Assembly: GCA_001787535.1 (NCBI GenBank)
Contig: MFXP01000004.1
Span: 112,652 to 176,651, forward strand
Length of the DNA stretch: 64,000 nt
Direction: 5' to 3'
Origin: Candidatus Peribacteria bacterium RIFCSPHIGHO2_01_FULL_51_35
GTDB taxonomy: Bacteria; Patescibacteriota; Gracilibacteria; Peribacterales; Peribacteraceae
The notes under the pieces: model-generated
Told to the model about the DNA's origin: nothing
Databases searched by the model: none
The model's input: only the letters and a program-made list of their open reading frames with translations
Part shown: one piece after another, positions 47,857 through 56,029 of the stretch
How the letters are laid out: the number at the start of each line of letters is the position of its first letter
Position numbering within the stretch: the stretch's first letter is position 1
Program-made: the position numbers and the translations under genes

Positions 47857-49353
47857 TCAAACATCAAAATATCGGAAATATTCGTTCGCCGTGGGACGGA
47901 TGGCTTCATCCGAGGCTTCACCTCTCTTTCCATCGATGTACGAACGCACAAAGTGTTCGGAAAACACGCCCGCGTCGGTCAAAAATGCGTGATCCGCCTC
48001 CAAACAATCAATTGCTTCACTCAAACTGCCCGGCGCATGCGGGATTTTTGCGAGTTCTGCAGGATCCATCTTGTACAAGTTCACATCCGTATGCTTGCCC
48101 GGATCAATTTGATTCTTGATGCCATCCAATCCTGCGAGGAGCATGGCAGAGAAGCACAAGTACGGGTTTGCTGCGGCATCCGGCATGCGGAATTCCACGC
48201 GCTTGGCTTTCGGATTTTGCGAATACATCGGAATACGAATCGCAGCTGAGCGATTGCGGGCGCTGTAGATCAAATTCACCGGCGCTTCGAAGCCCGGGAC
48301 CAGGCGCTTATAGCTGTTCGTCGTTGGGTTGCAGATGGCGGCCAGGGCGCGAGCATGTTTCAAGAGTCCGCCGATGTAGTGCAGCGCCATCGTGCTGAGT
48401 CCCGCATACTCATTCCCGGCAAACAGCGGTTTGCCGTTTTGCCACAAGCTCTGATGCACGTGCATGCCCGAACCGTTGTCACCAAAGATCGGCTTCGGCA
48501 TGAACGTTGCGACTTTGCCGAAGCGGTGCGCAACGTTGCGGACGATGTATTTGTAGCGCATGAGTTTGTCCGCCATCACGAGCATTTCATCGCGTTCCAT
48601 ATCGATCTCCGCCTGACCTGCCGTCGCCACTTCGTGGTGGAATGTTTCTATCTTGATGCCTGCGAGCTCCATTTCTCTGACCATCGCAGCACGGAGTGAT
48701 TGCTGCGTGTCCATCGGTGAAGAAGGAAAGTAGCCTTCCTTGTGTCGGATCTTGTAACCGAGATTGCCACCCTCTTGGGCTTTACCCGTGTTCCAGATGG
48801 CTTCATTGGAATCGATTTCGTAGAAGGCACCTTTGGCAGATTGATCGAACCGCACGGAATCAAACACGAAGAATTCCGCTTCGGGTCCGAAATACGCAGC
48901 ATCGGCAATGCCGCTTTCTTCCAAGTGTTTCACTGCGCGATGCGCAATGGTTCGCGGGCTGCTGTCGTACAGCTTGCCACTGGTCGGATCTTTCACATCG
49001 CAGAGCAATGCAACCGTGGGTTCGCTGGAAAAAGTATCCAAATACGCACTCTTCACGTCCGGAATCAGCAACATGTCGCTCTCCTCGATCTGCTGGAAGC
49101 CGCGAATGCTGCTTCCGTCGAACCCTGCGCCGCCTTCGAATACTCCTTCCAGTTCATGCAGCGGCTTACTTGTGTGCTGGAGTGTTCCCGGCACATCCAC
49201 GAACGTGAAATCCGCCATCGTTACATTGTGCTTCTTCGCAAAATCCAGAACATCTTTGGCAGTTTGGAGTTTTGGTGTGAAGTCCAAGTCATTTCCTGTG
49301 TGCATCATTTTTGCGAGAATCGATTCTTTTGCAGAAGGAACGAGTGTGGGCAT
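47857..49353 (-). CDS. glnA: Glutamine synthetase, type I
   Basis: 498 residues. The beta-grasp opening, FDGSSIRGF, the metal ligand block YFGPEAEFFVFD, KPIFGDNGSGMHVHQS, and NRSAAIRIP are all present. Tyr in VNLYKMDP fits the adenylylation site of GSI-beta enzymes, so covalent control is possible. It makes glutamine from glutamate and ammonium; amt follows. The gene diverges from the TrmB-like regulator across 228 bases with two dyads. Confidence 0.97.
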   Translation of the reverse strand: MPTLVPSAKESILAKMMHTGNDLDFTPKLQTAKDVLDFAKKHNVTMADFTFVDVPGTLQHTSKPLHELEGVFEGGAGFDGSSIRGFQQIEESDMLLIPDVKSAYLDTFSSEPTVALLCDVKDPTSGKLYDSSPRTIAHRAVKHLEESGIADAAYFGPEAEFFVFDSVRFDQSAKGAFYEIDSNEAIWNTGKAQEGGNLGYKIRHKEGYFPSSPMDTQQSLRAAMVREMELAGIKIETFHHEVATAGQAEIDMERDEMLVMADKLMRYKYIVRNVAHRFGKVATFMPKPIFGDNGSGMHVHQSLWQNGKPLFAGNEYAGLSTMALHYIGGLLKHARALAAICNPTTNSYKRLVPGFEAPVNLIYSARNRSAAIRIPMYSQNPKAKRVEFRMPDAAANPYLCFSAMLLAGLDGIKNQIDPGKHTDVNLYKMDPAELAKIPHAPGSLSEAIDCLEADHAFLTDAGVFSEHFVRSYIDGKRGEASDEAIRPTANEYFRYFDV

Positions 49354-49434
49354 AGGAGGAAAGAAAAAGAAGTAATCGTGAGACTTCTACTGCCTGCAGA
49401 TCGCCTCCATCAACGTTTTTCTGTACACTGTATT

Positions 49435-49464
49435 TGTTCTGTTCATAATTTTTACAACAGAACA
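49435..49464. promoter_or_regulatory. Candidate operator between glnA and the TrmB-like gene
   Basis: A perfect dyad TGTTCTGTT (49435-49443) and AACAGAACA (49456-49464) with 12 bases between. It overlaps a possible leftward promoter (TTGTAA...TACAGT) of glnA. A second dyad, AGATCCAA (49501-49508) and TTGGATCT (49526-49533), lies nearer to the regulator. Confidence 0.55.
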
Positions 49465-49542
49465 GGATATCATGATTTTGGCTTATGGATGAGCCTTTCT
49501 AGATCCAAACAGACGATCAATTCCGTTGGATCTTCTTCGTTG

Positions 49543-49572
49543 TTGTCGGAATTGATTACACGTTGCTACACT
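49543..49572 (+). promoter_or_regulatory. Promoter of the leader ORF and TrmB-like gene
   Basis: TTGTCG (49543-49548), 18 bases, TACACT (49567-49572), then 9 bases to the leader ATG at 49582. Confidence 0.5.
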
Positions 49573-49581
49573 GCATCTCCC

Positions 49582-49626
49582 ATGGTTCGACGTTACTCAC
49601 CTTGGATTCGATTCCTCTCACCATAA
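49582..49626 (+). CDS. 14-residue leader peptide before the TrmB-like gene
   Basis: ATG 49582 opens MVRRYSPWIRFLSP and stops at TAA 49624-49626; the next base starts the regulator ATG (TAAATG). A -10 box 9 bases before the ATG makes this the likely first start codon of the mRNA. The regulator would then be translated by reinitiation. The peptide has Arg, Trp and two Pro codons near the end, which could stall ribosomes; a Pro stop is a known slow site. Confidence 0.5.
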   Translation: MVRRYSPWIRFLSP

Positions 49627-50433
49627 ATGGCGAAAGACCTCATCCACATCCTGGAAGCAATCGGCCTCGATGATCAAGAAGCGCAGCTGTATTTGGCCGG
49701 ACTGCAACTCGGCACTGCTCCCGCATCGGACTATGCAAAGAAGGCGGGGATGAATCGCATCACGACCTACAACGCGCTGGAGGAATTGGTGCAAAAGGGC
49801 ATGTTCACGAAGGTCAAAAAGGTCCGGTCGAAGTGGTACGCACCGGTTGCGCCCGAATATCTCTCCCTCGAAGCGCGGAAAAGTGCAGAAGCACTGGATC
49901 GCGCACTCCCCGAACTTAGGTCACTGCAGGGTGCCAAGTACCGCAAGCCACGTGTGCGCTTTTTCGAAGGCTGGGAGGGCGTGCGCCATGTGTATGAAGA
50001 CACGCTCACAGCGAAGACCGAGCTCCTCAACTTCGCGAACTCCGCGGTTGTCCGCACTTATTGGCCGAACTATGACGAAGAATATGTGGCGGAGCGCGTG
50101 AAGCGGGGTATCCACCTGCGTGGCATTGCTCCCGATGATGCGGCAGGCCGCCATGTCCATGGGGAAGATGCCGAGCGTCTTCGCGAGATTCGGTTGGTGC
50201 CTGCTGCAGACTTTGATTTCCGGAATGAAATCAACATCTACGATCACAAAGTGGCCATTGTTTCGTTCGGCGAAGATGTGAAAGACATGTTCGGTGTCAT
50301 TATGGAGAGCAAGGAAGTGGCAGACACGCAGCGACAAGTGTTTGAGATGGCCTGGCGCTACGCGCGGCTGATTTCTGCGGCAAAGAAGGGCTTGGAACGC
50401 GTGAAGACGCTCAAGAAAACGCTGATCGCATAA
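49627..50433 (+). CDS. TrmB-family transcriptional regulator
   Basis: 268 residues. A winged helix-turn-helix (about 8-75) with [37 protein letters not shown] is followed by a linker helix and a C-terminal effector domain (about 105-250) with the phospholipase-D-like fold typical of TrmB proteins. TrmB proteins bind sugars or other metabolites; here the divergent glnA suggests a nitrogen-linked signal. The start abuts the stop of the leader ORF. The end runs into the composite repeat copy B. Confidence 0.82.
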   Translation: MAKDLIHILEAIGLDDQEAQLYLAGLQLGTAPASDYAKKAGMNRITTYNALEELVQKGMFTKVKKVRSKWYAPVAPEYLSLEARKSAEALDRALPELRSLQGAKYRKPRVRFFEGWEGVRHVYEDTLTAKTELLNFANSAVVRTYWPNYDEEYVAERVKRGIHLRGIAPDDAAGRHVHGEDAERLREIRLVPAADFDFRNEINIYDHKVAIVSFGEDVKDMFGVIMESKEVADTQRQVFEMAWRYARLISAAKKGLERVKTLKKTLIA

Positions 50434-50434
50434 G

Positions 50435-50623
50435 TTTCCACCTTTGTCCGGCGACAAAGGTGGAGCCAAAACGCCGGCGCGCCAATGTCTCCTCCACCCG
50501 CCCCTGTGTCTCCTCGCCGAGCCTCCAAGGCTTCGGCTCGGCTCGTTCGACGTTCGTCCGCTGCGGCGTCCGAACAAAAAAACAGGGGCTTCCCCTTCAC
50601 CCCCCGTGGCGCGCCACCCCTCC
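50435..50623. repeat. Composite dispersed element, copy B
   Basis: It begins TTTCCACCTTTGTCCGGCGA (50435-50454), extended by ACAAAGGTGGAG that closes a hairpin with the start, and ends TGGCGCGCCACCCCTCC (50607-50623), the same ends as copy A (43861-44139). The interior has CGAGCCTCCAAGGCTTCGGCTCG and is otherwise different. Confidence 0.8.
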
Positions 50624-50624
50624 A

Positions 50625-50654
50625 TTGGCGATTTCGAATTTTTTTGGGTACGAT
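50625..50654 (+). promoter_or_regulatory. Promoter of thyA
   Basis: TTGGCG (50625-50630), 18 bases, TACGAT (50649-50654), 9 bases, ATG 50664. The -35 box directly follows the composite repeat. Confidence 0.5.
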
Positions 50655-50663
50655 CCTCTTCCT

Positions 50664-51458
50664 ATGAGGCAGTACTTGGATCTCTTACGGCACGTGCTTG
50701 AAAACGGTGCAAAGAAAGACGATCGCACGGGTACGGGGACACTGAGTGTCTTCGGATACCAAATGCGCTTTGAATTGAGTGAAGGATTTCCTTTGCTCAC
50801 GACGAAAAAACTCTACACGCGTGCCATCGTACACGAATTGCTATGGTTTTTGCAGGGGAATACGAACATCAAGTATCTCAAAGACAACAATGTCAGCATC
50901 TGGGACGAGTGGGCGGATGCCAAAGGCGATCTTGGCCCCGTCTACGGACATCAGTGGCGCAGTTGGGCGACGCCCGATGGCAAAACAGTGGATCAAATAA
51001 GCGACGTCATCCAGCAGATCAAGACAAATCCGAATTCACGGCGCTTAATTGTCTCTGCATGGAACGTTGCCGACCTCTCCAAGATGGCGCTGGCACCGTG
51101 TCACTGCCTGTTCCAGTTTTATGTGAACAACGGACGTCTAAGCTGCCAGTTGTATCAACGCAGTGCCGATGTTTTCCTGGGTGTTCCGTTCAATATCGCA
51201 TCGTACTCACTGCTCACGCACATGATTGCACAAGTCTGCGATCTGGAACCCGGTGAATTCGTGCATACTTTCGGTGATACACACTTGTATTCGAATCATT
51301 TGGATCAAGCGCATGAACAATTAAAGCGCGAACCCATGGCTCTGCCGCAATTGCAGTTGAATCCGGCTGTAAAAGACATTTTTGGCTTCAAATTTGAAGA
51401 TATTCAGGTTTTAAATTATGAAGCACATCCTTCCATCAAAGCGCCTATTGCTGTGTAA
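50664..51458 (+). CDS. thyA: Thymidylate synthase
   Basis: 264 residues, the same length as E. coli ThyA. The catalytic block [13 protein letters not shown] holds the nucleophile Cys, and [24 protein letters not shown] and [17 protein letters not shown] are conserved. It methylates dUMP with methylene-tetrahydrofolate and yields dihydrofolate, which FolA next door reduces. ATG 50664 is chosen over upstream codons because the family starts at MRQYLDLL. Confidence 0.97.
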   Translation: MRQYLDLLRHVLENGAKKDDRTGTGTLSVFGYQMRFELSEGFPLLTTKKLYTRAIVHELLWFLQGNTNIKYLKDNNVSIWDEWADAKGDLGPVYGHQWRSWATPDGKTVDQISDVIQQIKTNPNSRRLIVSAWNVADLSKMALAPCHCLFQFYVNNGRLSCQLYQRSADVFLGVPFNIASYSLLTHMIAQVCDLEPGEFVHTFGDTHLYSNHLDQAHEQLKREPMALPQLQLNPAVKDIFGFKFEDIQVLNYEAHPSIKAPIAV

Positions 51459-51544
51459 TTGAAAAGAATGAGGTTGTTAGAGTAACAACAATGCTGAGTG
51501 CTTTTGGCTGATCGTGAATTGCAGAAGGTCTGTTGAAAAGCACA

Positions 51545-51642
51545 AAAGTAACACCAAACACCAATGAAAGAACCAACTGACCAAGTATCGAAGATTTGGA
51601 TATTGGTTCTTTGGTCATTCCCTTGGCGATTGGTGTTACTTT
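51545..51642. repeat. Long nested hairpin between thyA and folA
   Basis: AAAGTAACACC (51545-51555) pairs with GGTGTTACTTT (51632-51642) and AAAGAACCAA (51567-51576) with TTGGTTCTTT (51603-51612). The words ACACCAAACACCAA also occur near 38500-38513 before efp. No gene was seen in 51459-51710. Confidence 0.8.
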
Positions 51643-51710
51643 GATTCTTGAATGAAGATCCCACCTCAAAATTGAGGATAACTTGCTGTTCTATTTGCTA
51701 TGCTTCCCGT

Positions 51711-52199
51711 ATGAGTGTTTCGATCATAGTGGCGGCCGACGAAAACAATGTGATTGGTGGTCACAATCAACTTTTGTGGAAACTGCCGGATGAACTCAAA
51801 CGTTTTCGAGCACTGACGAAAGGTCACACCATCATCATGGGGCGGAAAACACATGATTCCATCGGGCGTCCTCTTCCGGACAGGCGCAATATCGTCATTT
51901 CACGGTCGGATGAAGTGCCGGAAGGATGCGCACTCACGCATTCACTGGAAGAAGCCTTGGCACTGGCCGGCGAAGGGGAAGTCTTCATCATCGGAGGAGG
52001 GGAAATCTACAAGCAAGCGCTGGAGAAGGATCTTGTTGATAAGATTTACCTCACTCGCGTACACGGAACGTTCGACGGAGATGTCACCTTTCCGGAACTT
52101 GATAAAACCGATTGGCGAAAAACACATCAAGAAGAACATGCCAAGGATCCTGAGCATCCATTTTCCTTTACGTACATTGATTACGTAAGAAACAGTTGA
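51711..52199 (+). CDS. folA: Dihydrofolate reductase
   Basis: 162 residues. The family blocks are VSIIVAADENNVIGGHNQLLWKLPDELKRF, here split at the Trp-Pro pair, TIIMGRKTHDSIG and FIIGGGEIYKQAL. The catalytic acid is Asp in LPDELK. It regenerates tetrahydrofolate after ThyA. TATGCT (51699-51704) lies 6 bases before the ATG. A His-rich turn PEHPFSFTYIDY closes the protein as usual. Confidence 0.96.
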   Translation: MSVSIIVAADENNVIGGHNQLLWKLPDELKRFRALTKGHTIIMGRKTHDSIGRPLPDRRNIVISRSDEVPEGCALTHSLEEALALAGEGEVFIIGGGEIYKQALEKDLVDKIYLTRVHGTFDGDVTFPELDKTDWRKTHQEEHAKDPEHPFSFTYIDYVRNS

Positions 52200-52305
52200 T
52201 CGAATAGATCAAGATTTTGGCTTATAGTAAACAAAAAAACGATGCAAGCAAAGATTGAAGAGAATCTGTTTTCCCACGAGGGTTTTGAGTGATCATACTG
52301 AGCAC

Positions 52306-53010
52306 ATGGAAAATATTTCAGACACCATCGTGCAGGATATCGTTGCAGAGGAACAACAGAATGGTCAGGAAGTGACCGTCGATCAGTTCACCAATAACGT
52401 CGAAGCGAAAGCCGAAGAGCGTGTGGAAGAAATGAAAGAACTATTTGGATCCCAAATAGATGTTGTTGCGGGACAAGTGATAGACAATGCCAAGAGCTAC
52501 GGTGAATCGCGTCGGGAAGTATTGGATGGCAGCGCGTTTGTCGGTGATGCCCATGCCATTGGAGCCGCTGCCTATACGAATATGGCTGACCGAACTGTGA
52601 CGTACGACACCAGCGCTATGGACTATGGATCACAACATGATGCGTATTGGGGACGTGTAGAAAAACATGAAGCCATTCATCAGAAGGATCAGGCCGGTGT
52701 CTACAATGCAACGACCGTTGCCTATGTGGATCAATCGGGTGTGTTTGTCGAAACGAAGGTTGATGCACTTGTTGAGTGGCAGCCAAGCTCAAAGGCGAAT
52801 ATTCCCAGCGATCTGACACCCGAATATAACCAGCATGTGGAAGATGGGGATGCTGTTGCAGAAGTTGCCGGAAAAGATGCAGTCGAAGAAGCGCTGAAAA
52901 CCGGAGATATGGTTGGCTTACAGCAGGAAATCATCCGCAAGCAACTGCCTGCAATCTTGAAAGCAGCAGGAGTGAAAGCTCCGGAGGATGAATATGCGAT
53001 GGCCGGTTGA
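52306..53010 (+). CDS. Acidic protein with HExxH motif, unknown function
   Basis: 234 residues from ATG 52306, acidic, without signal peptide. Residues around 130 read EKHEAIHQKDQ, a possible zinc-metallopeptidase site HExxH, after a helical N-terminal half. The third ligand cannot be assigned. No family is recognised. CATACT lies 6 bases before the start, and a longer frame begins at 52255. Tail to tail with folE, no bases between the stop codons. It may be a cytoplasmic metalloprotease or the motif may be chance. Confidence 0.55.
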   Translation: MENISDTIVQDIVAEEQQNGQEVTVDQFTNNVEAKAEERVEEMKELFGSQIDVVAGQVIDNAKSYGESRREVLDGSAFVGDAHAIGAAAYTNMADRTVTYDTSAMDYGSQHDAYWGRVEKHEAIHQKDQAGVYNATTVAYVDQSGVFVETKVDALVEWQPSSKANIPSDLTPEYNQHVEDGDAVAEVAGKDAVEEALKTGDMVGLQQEIIRKQLPAILKAAGVKAPEDEYAMAG

Positions 53011-53553
53011 TTATTTCTTAATCAAATCCAGGAACTCCTGCCGTGTCTTCGGATCTTTCTTGAATAATCCCTCGACGTGACTGGTTACAGCCTGGCTGTG
53101 TTGCTTTTCTACGCCGCGCATCATCATGCAGAGATGATTCGCTTCGATGACGATGCCGATTCCCTTGGGTTTGAGAATCTTTGCCAGTGCATCGCAGATT
53201 TGTTGACCCATTCTCTCTTGTACCTGGAGTCTCCTGGCAAAAGTATCCACAATCCTGGGAATCTTGCTGAGGCCGATGACATGTTTTCGTGGAATGTAGC
53301 CCACGTGCACTTTGCCGAAGAAGGGGAGCAGGTGGTGTTCGCAGAGGGAGAAGAATTCAATGTTCTTCACGATCACCATGCCTTCGGTATCCACAGGGTA
53401 GAGGGCATCATTCAAGATCTTCTTCGGGTCTTGCTTATAACCCGACGTGAAGTACTGCATGGCTTCCCAGGCGCGCTTGGGGGTTTTCTCGAGTCCCGCA
53501 CGGGTGGGATCTTCACCCACTGCCTTCAGAAGTTTTTTGTAGAGCTCTTCCAT
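53011..53553 (-). CDS. folE: GTP cyclohydrolase I
   Basis: 180 residues. Zinc ligands lie in [12 protein letters not shown] and [10 protein letters not shown], and the phosphate-binding [20 protein letters not shown] and the end [18 protein letters not shown] are typical. It makes dihydroneopterin triphosphate, the first step of folate synthesis. TATTCC lies 6 bases before the ATG. folK and folB lie upstream in the same direction. Confidence 0.97.
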   Translation of the reverse strand: MEELYKKLLKAVGEDPTRAGLEKTPKRAWEAMQYFTSGYKQDPKKILNDALYPVDTEGMVIVKNIEFFSLCEHHLLPFFGKVHVGYIPRKHVIGLSKIPRIVDTFARRLQVQERMGQQICDALAKILKPKGIGIVIEANHLCMMMRGVEKQHSQAVTSHVEGLFKKDPKTRQEFLDLIKK

Positions 53554-53581
53554 GAGAAGGGAATACTAGAGGATCCGCACA

Positions 53582-54067
53582 CTACAGGACTAGCCCAATT
53601 CTCTTGGATTTTTGTGATGCCACGGCATCAAGCAGTTCGGAAAACGGGGTGCCAAAGAGGGGATGACGCTCATCTCCATCAATGAGTTCCAGAAGCGGCT
53701 CCAGTACGAACCGTCGCTCGTGCATGCGAGGATGTGGAATGATCAAATTCTTCGTTTCCATCGTTTGTCTGCCGTAAAGCAGCAGATCAAGATCGATTGT
53801 TCTGGGGCCAAAGCGGTACGGAGGATCTTTCTTCAATTCTTTTTCGATTGCTTGCAATTTCTCTGCGATTTCCTGTGGAGATTCCTCGGTTTCGAGGATT
53901 GCCACGGCATTCAAGAACTCCGGTTGATCCGTCACTTCCGCCGGAGCCGTGCGGTAGACATGTGAGAACTGGATAGTCGGCCAAAGTGCTCGGATTTTCG
54001 CGGCAGCTGCCGCAAGATTTTCCTCCGGATGGATATTGCTGCCGAGGGCAATGAAGACGGAAGACAC
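53582..54067 (-). CDS. folK: HPPK: hydroxymethyldihydropterin pyrophosphokinase
   Basis: 161 residues with FIALGSNIHPEENL, VYRTAPAEVTDQPEFLNAV and the signature FGPRTIDLDLLLYG, plus IPHPRMHERRFVLEPL. It adds pyrophosphate to the pterin made by FolE and FolB. GTG 54067 is the start; TATCTT, inside the adjoining repeat, lies 7 bases before it, so the repeat may supply the promoter. Confidence 0.97.
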   Translation of the reverse strand: MSSVFIALGSNIHPEENLAAAAAKIRALWPTIQFSHVYRTAPAEVTDQPEFLNAVAILETEESPQEIAEKLQAIEKELKKDPPYRFGPRTIDLDLLLYGRQTMETKNLIIPHPRMHERRFVLEPLLELIDGDERHPLFGTPFSELLDAVASQKSKRIGLVL

Positions 54068-54120
54068 AAGACATAAGATACAAGAAACAAACCCCCTGTA
54101 TCTTGTTTCTTGTATCTTGG
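54062..54120. repeat. AAGATACAAGAAACAA inverted repeat, copy 2
   Basis: AAGACACAAG, AAGATACAAGAAACAA and CTTGTTTCTTGTATCTT pair around a CCCC loop. It is related to the copy at 12986-13043. It lies between folB and folK and overlaps the first codons of folK. Confidence 0.75.
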
Positions 54121-54123
54121 TTT

Positions 54124-54465
54124 TTAAGGTCTCCTAATCGCAATAGCTACGAAATCTGAGCCGGGTACGGCGAATTTCTTCACGCTCACGGTCACGTTTT
54201 TGGGTTTGAATCGATCGAGGATCATAGTCGCGGCATCCTCTGCAAACCGTTCGATGGTTTTCCGCTCTGTTTTTGCGAGTTTCTTCAGCTCTTCAGAAAC
54301 CTGGTAATAGTCGATGCTCTTTGTGACATCATCGGACTTCGCGGCTGCTTTGGTGTCCACAGTCATTTCCACGGAGACGAGCAGTCGCTGTTCTTGTGCA
54401 CGTTCTTCTTCGGAAACACCGATATGCGTCCAGAGCTCCAGGTTTTGGATGGTGATGGTATCCAT
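54124..54465 (-). CDS. folB: Dihydroneopterin aldolase
   Basis: 113 residues. The blocks ELWTHIGVSEEERAQEQRLLVSVEM, SIDYYQVSEELKKLA and TIERFAEDAATMILDRF are those of FolB, with the catalytic Glu and Lys positions. It splits dihydroneopterin to give the substrate of FolK. Its ATG overlaps the stop of the upstream exported-protein gene (TAATG), so the two are coupled. No folP gene is in the window. Confidence 0.95.
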   Translation of the reverse strand: MDTITIQNLELWTHIGVSEEERAQEQRLLVSVEMTVDTKAAAKSDDVTKSIDYYQVSEELKKLAKTERKTIERFAEDAATMILDRFKPKNVTVSVKKFAVPGSDFVAIAIRRP

Positions 54466-55442
54466 TATTTCTTCCCGAATACTTTGGACTCAGGTGAAAG
54501 AGCACTCCAAACAGTCAAGGGATAGTGTCTTTTTTCCGAAACGTAGAGTTTTTCCTTCGTCTCTTCGTTGATCAATGGAGTTTTGGTCACGGGATCACAC
54601 TTCGGACTTCTGCTTTTGATGTACAGATTCCCCGGAAAGGGATAGTTGAATTCCGCGGACTCATCCGTTCCCAAGGGGACGATCACCAGGGCGGAAGGCG
54701 CAGCATTCTTCTCGCTGCACCGGTTGTCGTGCAGTCTCAGATTCCCGTCCCGGAGGGCTCTCGTCAGCGCTCCCCACATGTCTCTGTCATCTTTCGGAAT
54801 CTTGACGACCAGTTCATTGAGAACAGGCACTGCGGCGGAATCCACGGAAATGGGCAAATGTGTCGTTTCCCGAATCATTTCCACCAGTGTCATTCCGGTC
54901 GGATTGCCGGTTGCAATCCGATATTCTCGTCCGCCGTATCGATACTCTTCATATTGTTTCACAGGAACGAAAATTTGCGCGCCTGCAGCACTGCGAATGA
55001 CCATCTTCAGTTCCGCATCCAGCATGGGATTGTTGATCTCTTTCTCCAAAGGCTTGGGAAGAGGAAAGAAATTCGACCACATCTCCCAGAGCAGCGCGTT
55101 CACTTGCGGATCCAGCTTCAATCGTCTCACGCTTGCGCGTCGTTCCGTCTTGTAATCATCGGACAGTGAACGCAGAGCCGTGGAAAGCCGCTGCTGATAT
55201 TTCTCAATGTGCGGGGAGTCATACCACTCTTTGAGGCTGTGCAGCGTCGGTTCTTCTTTCTCTTCTTCCATCGGCTTGTCACCGTCGACATTGTCCGGGG
55301 GATTTTCCTTCGTATCTTCCGCATACAGTGTCCCTGTAAACAAAGCGGCCATGCCCGCCAGTGCCACACGGCGATCAATCATGACGCCGGGCGTGGCACG
55401 GTTTTCCATGAGTGCATCGGGAGAGGCGGCGGGTCGCAACAT
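54465..55442 (-). CDS. Exported protein with Tat-like signal, unknown function
   Basis: 325 residues. A signal near residues 21-42 (IDRRVALAGMAALFTGTLYA) resembles a weak twin-arginine or Sec signal. The mature part begins acidic (EDTKENPPDNVDGDKP) and continues with a mixed alpha/beta domain including a pair of cysteines (CSEKN and PKCDP). I do not recognise the family. It lies 16 bases after the next gene upstream and is coupled to folB. Confidence 0.55.
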   Translation of the reverse strand: MLRPAASPDALMENRATPGVMIDRRVALAGMAALFTGTLYAEDTKENPPDNVDGDKPMEEEKEEPTLHSLKEWYDSPHIEKYQQRLSTALRSLSDDYKTERRASVRRLKLDPQVNALLWEMWSNFFPLPKPLEKEINNPMLDAELKMVIRSAAGAQIFVPVKQYEEYRYGGREYRIATGNPTGMTLVEMIRETTHLPISVDSAAVPVLNELVVKIPKDDRDMWGALTRALRDGNLRLHDNRCSEKNAAPSALVIVPLGTDESAEFNYPFPGNLYIKSRSPKCDPVTKTPLINEETKEKLYVSEKRHYPLTVWSALSPESKVFGKK

Positions 55443-55458
55443 GAGAGAATGGGGGAAA

Positions 55459-55947
55459 TTACGGTTTCTTGGAAGAAAGCAATTTAGTCAGCTCGCGTCG
55501 CTGATCCTTTGGCAGGATATCTCGTTCCAGGAGTTCCGGATCATATTGCGTCCAGGTTTCTCTCACACTTGCGCATCGTACTTTCCGTAATATGTCTCCA
55601 TCTTGCCACACAGCTTCATATTTACCTGTTTTCTGATTTTTCGTCGGCATTTGTGAAGGCGATTTTATCAATCGCCACGCGCGCACATCATAACGACAGT
55701 TTTCATTGCACCAGTCATAGAAAATAATTTGGTCAAAGACTAGTCGTCCATTGTCATCGTAGAAGTGGTTTATTTCAATGACATCAACGTGGCTTTCCAT
55801 GACATCTTCCGGTCTTGTTGCAGCTAGCAATGCTGCAATACCTCCAGCAGCGCTGCCTTGCAGGAATCGGCGACGGCTGGTTACACCACTTGGCGGTCCT
55901 TCGGCACGAGCTTCTAGGGGAGTCCGATCAAGTAACTGCTCAGACAT
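55459..55947 (-). CDS. Exported protein with twin-arginine signal
   Basis: 162 residues from ATG 55947. TSRRRFLQGSAAGGIAALLAAT is a strong twin-arginine signal: Ser-Arg-Arg-x-Phe-Leu followed by a mild hydrophobic stretch. The mature domain (about 60-160) has NHFYDDNGRLVFDQIIFYDW and two cysteines (NENC, RCASV). The family is unknown. TAGATC is 7 bases before the start. It precedes the other exported protein as a small operon, so they may work together outside the membrane. Confidence 0.6.
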   Translation of the reverse strand: MSEQLLDRTPLEARAEGPPSGVTSRRRFLQGSAAGGIAALLAATRPEDVMESHVDVIEINHFYDDNGRLVFDQIIFYDWCNENCRYDVRAWRLIKSPSQMPTKNQKTGKYEAVWQDGDILRKVRCASVRETWTQYDPELLERDILPKDQRRELTKLLSSKKP

Positions 55948-56029
55948 TATGCATGATCTACTCTTCTTCAAGAGTACTCGTCAAGAAGCATGTATAACGA
56001 AGTGAGACAACGTGCAGTTCATGCGGCAA

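Noticed and set aside
48742-49626. A 294-codon plus-strand frame that crosses glnA and ends at the TrmB-like start.
   Set aside because: Most of it is antisense to glnA. Only its last 14 codons, behind a promoter, were kept as a leader ORF.
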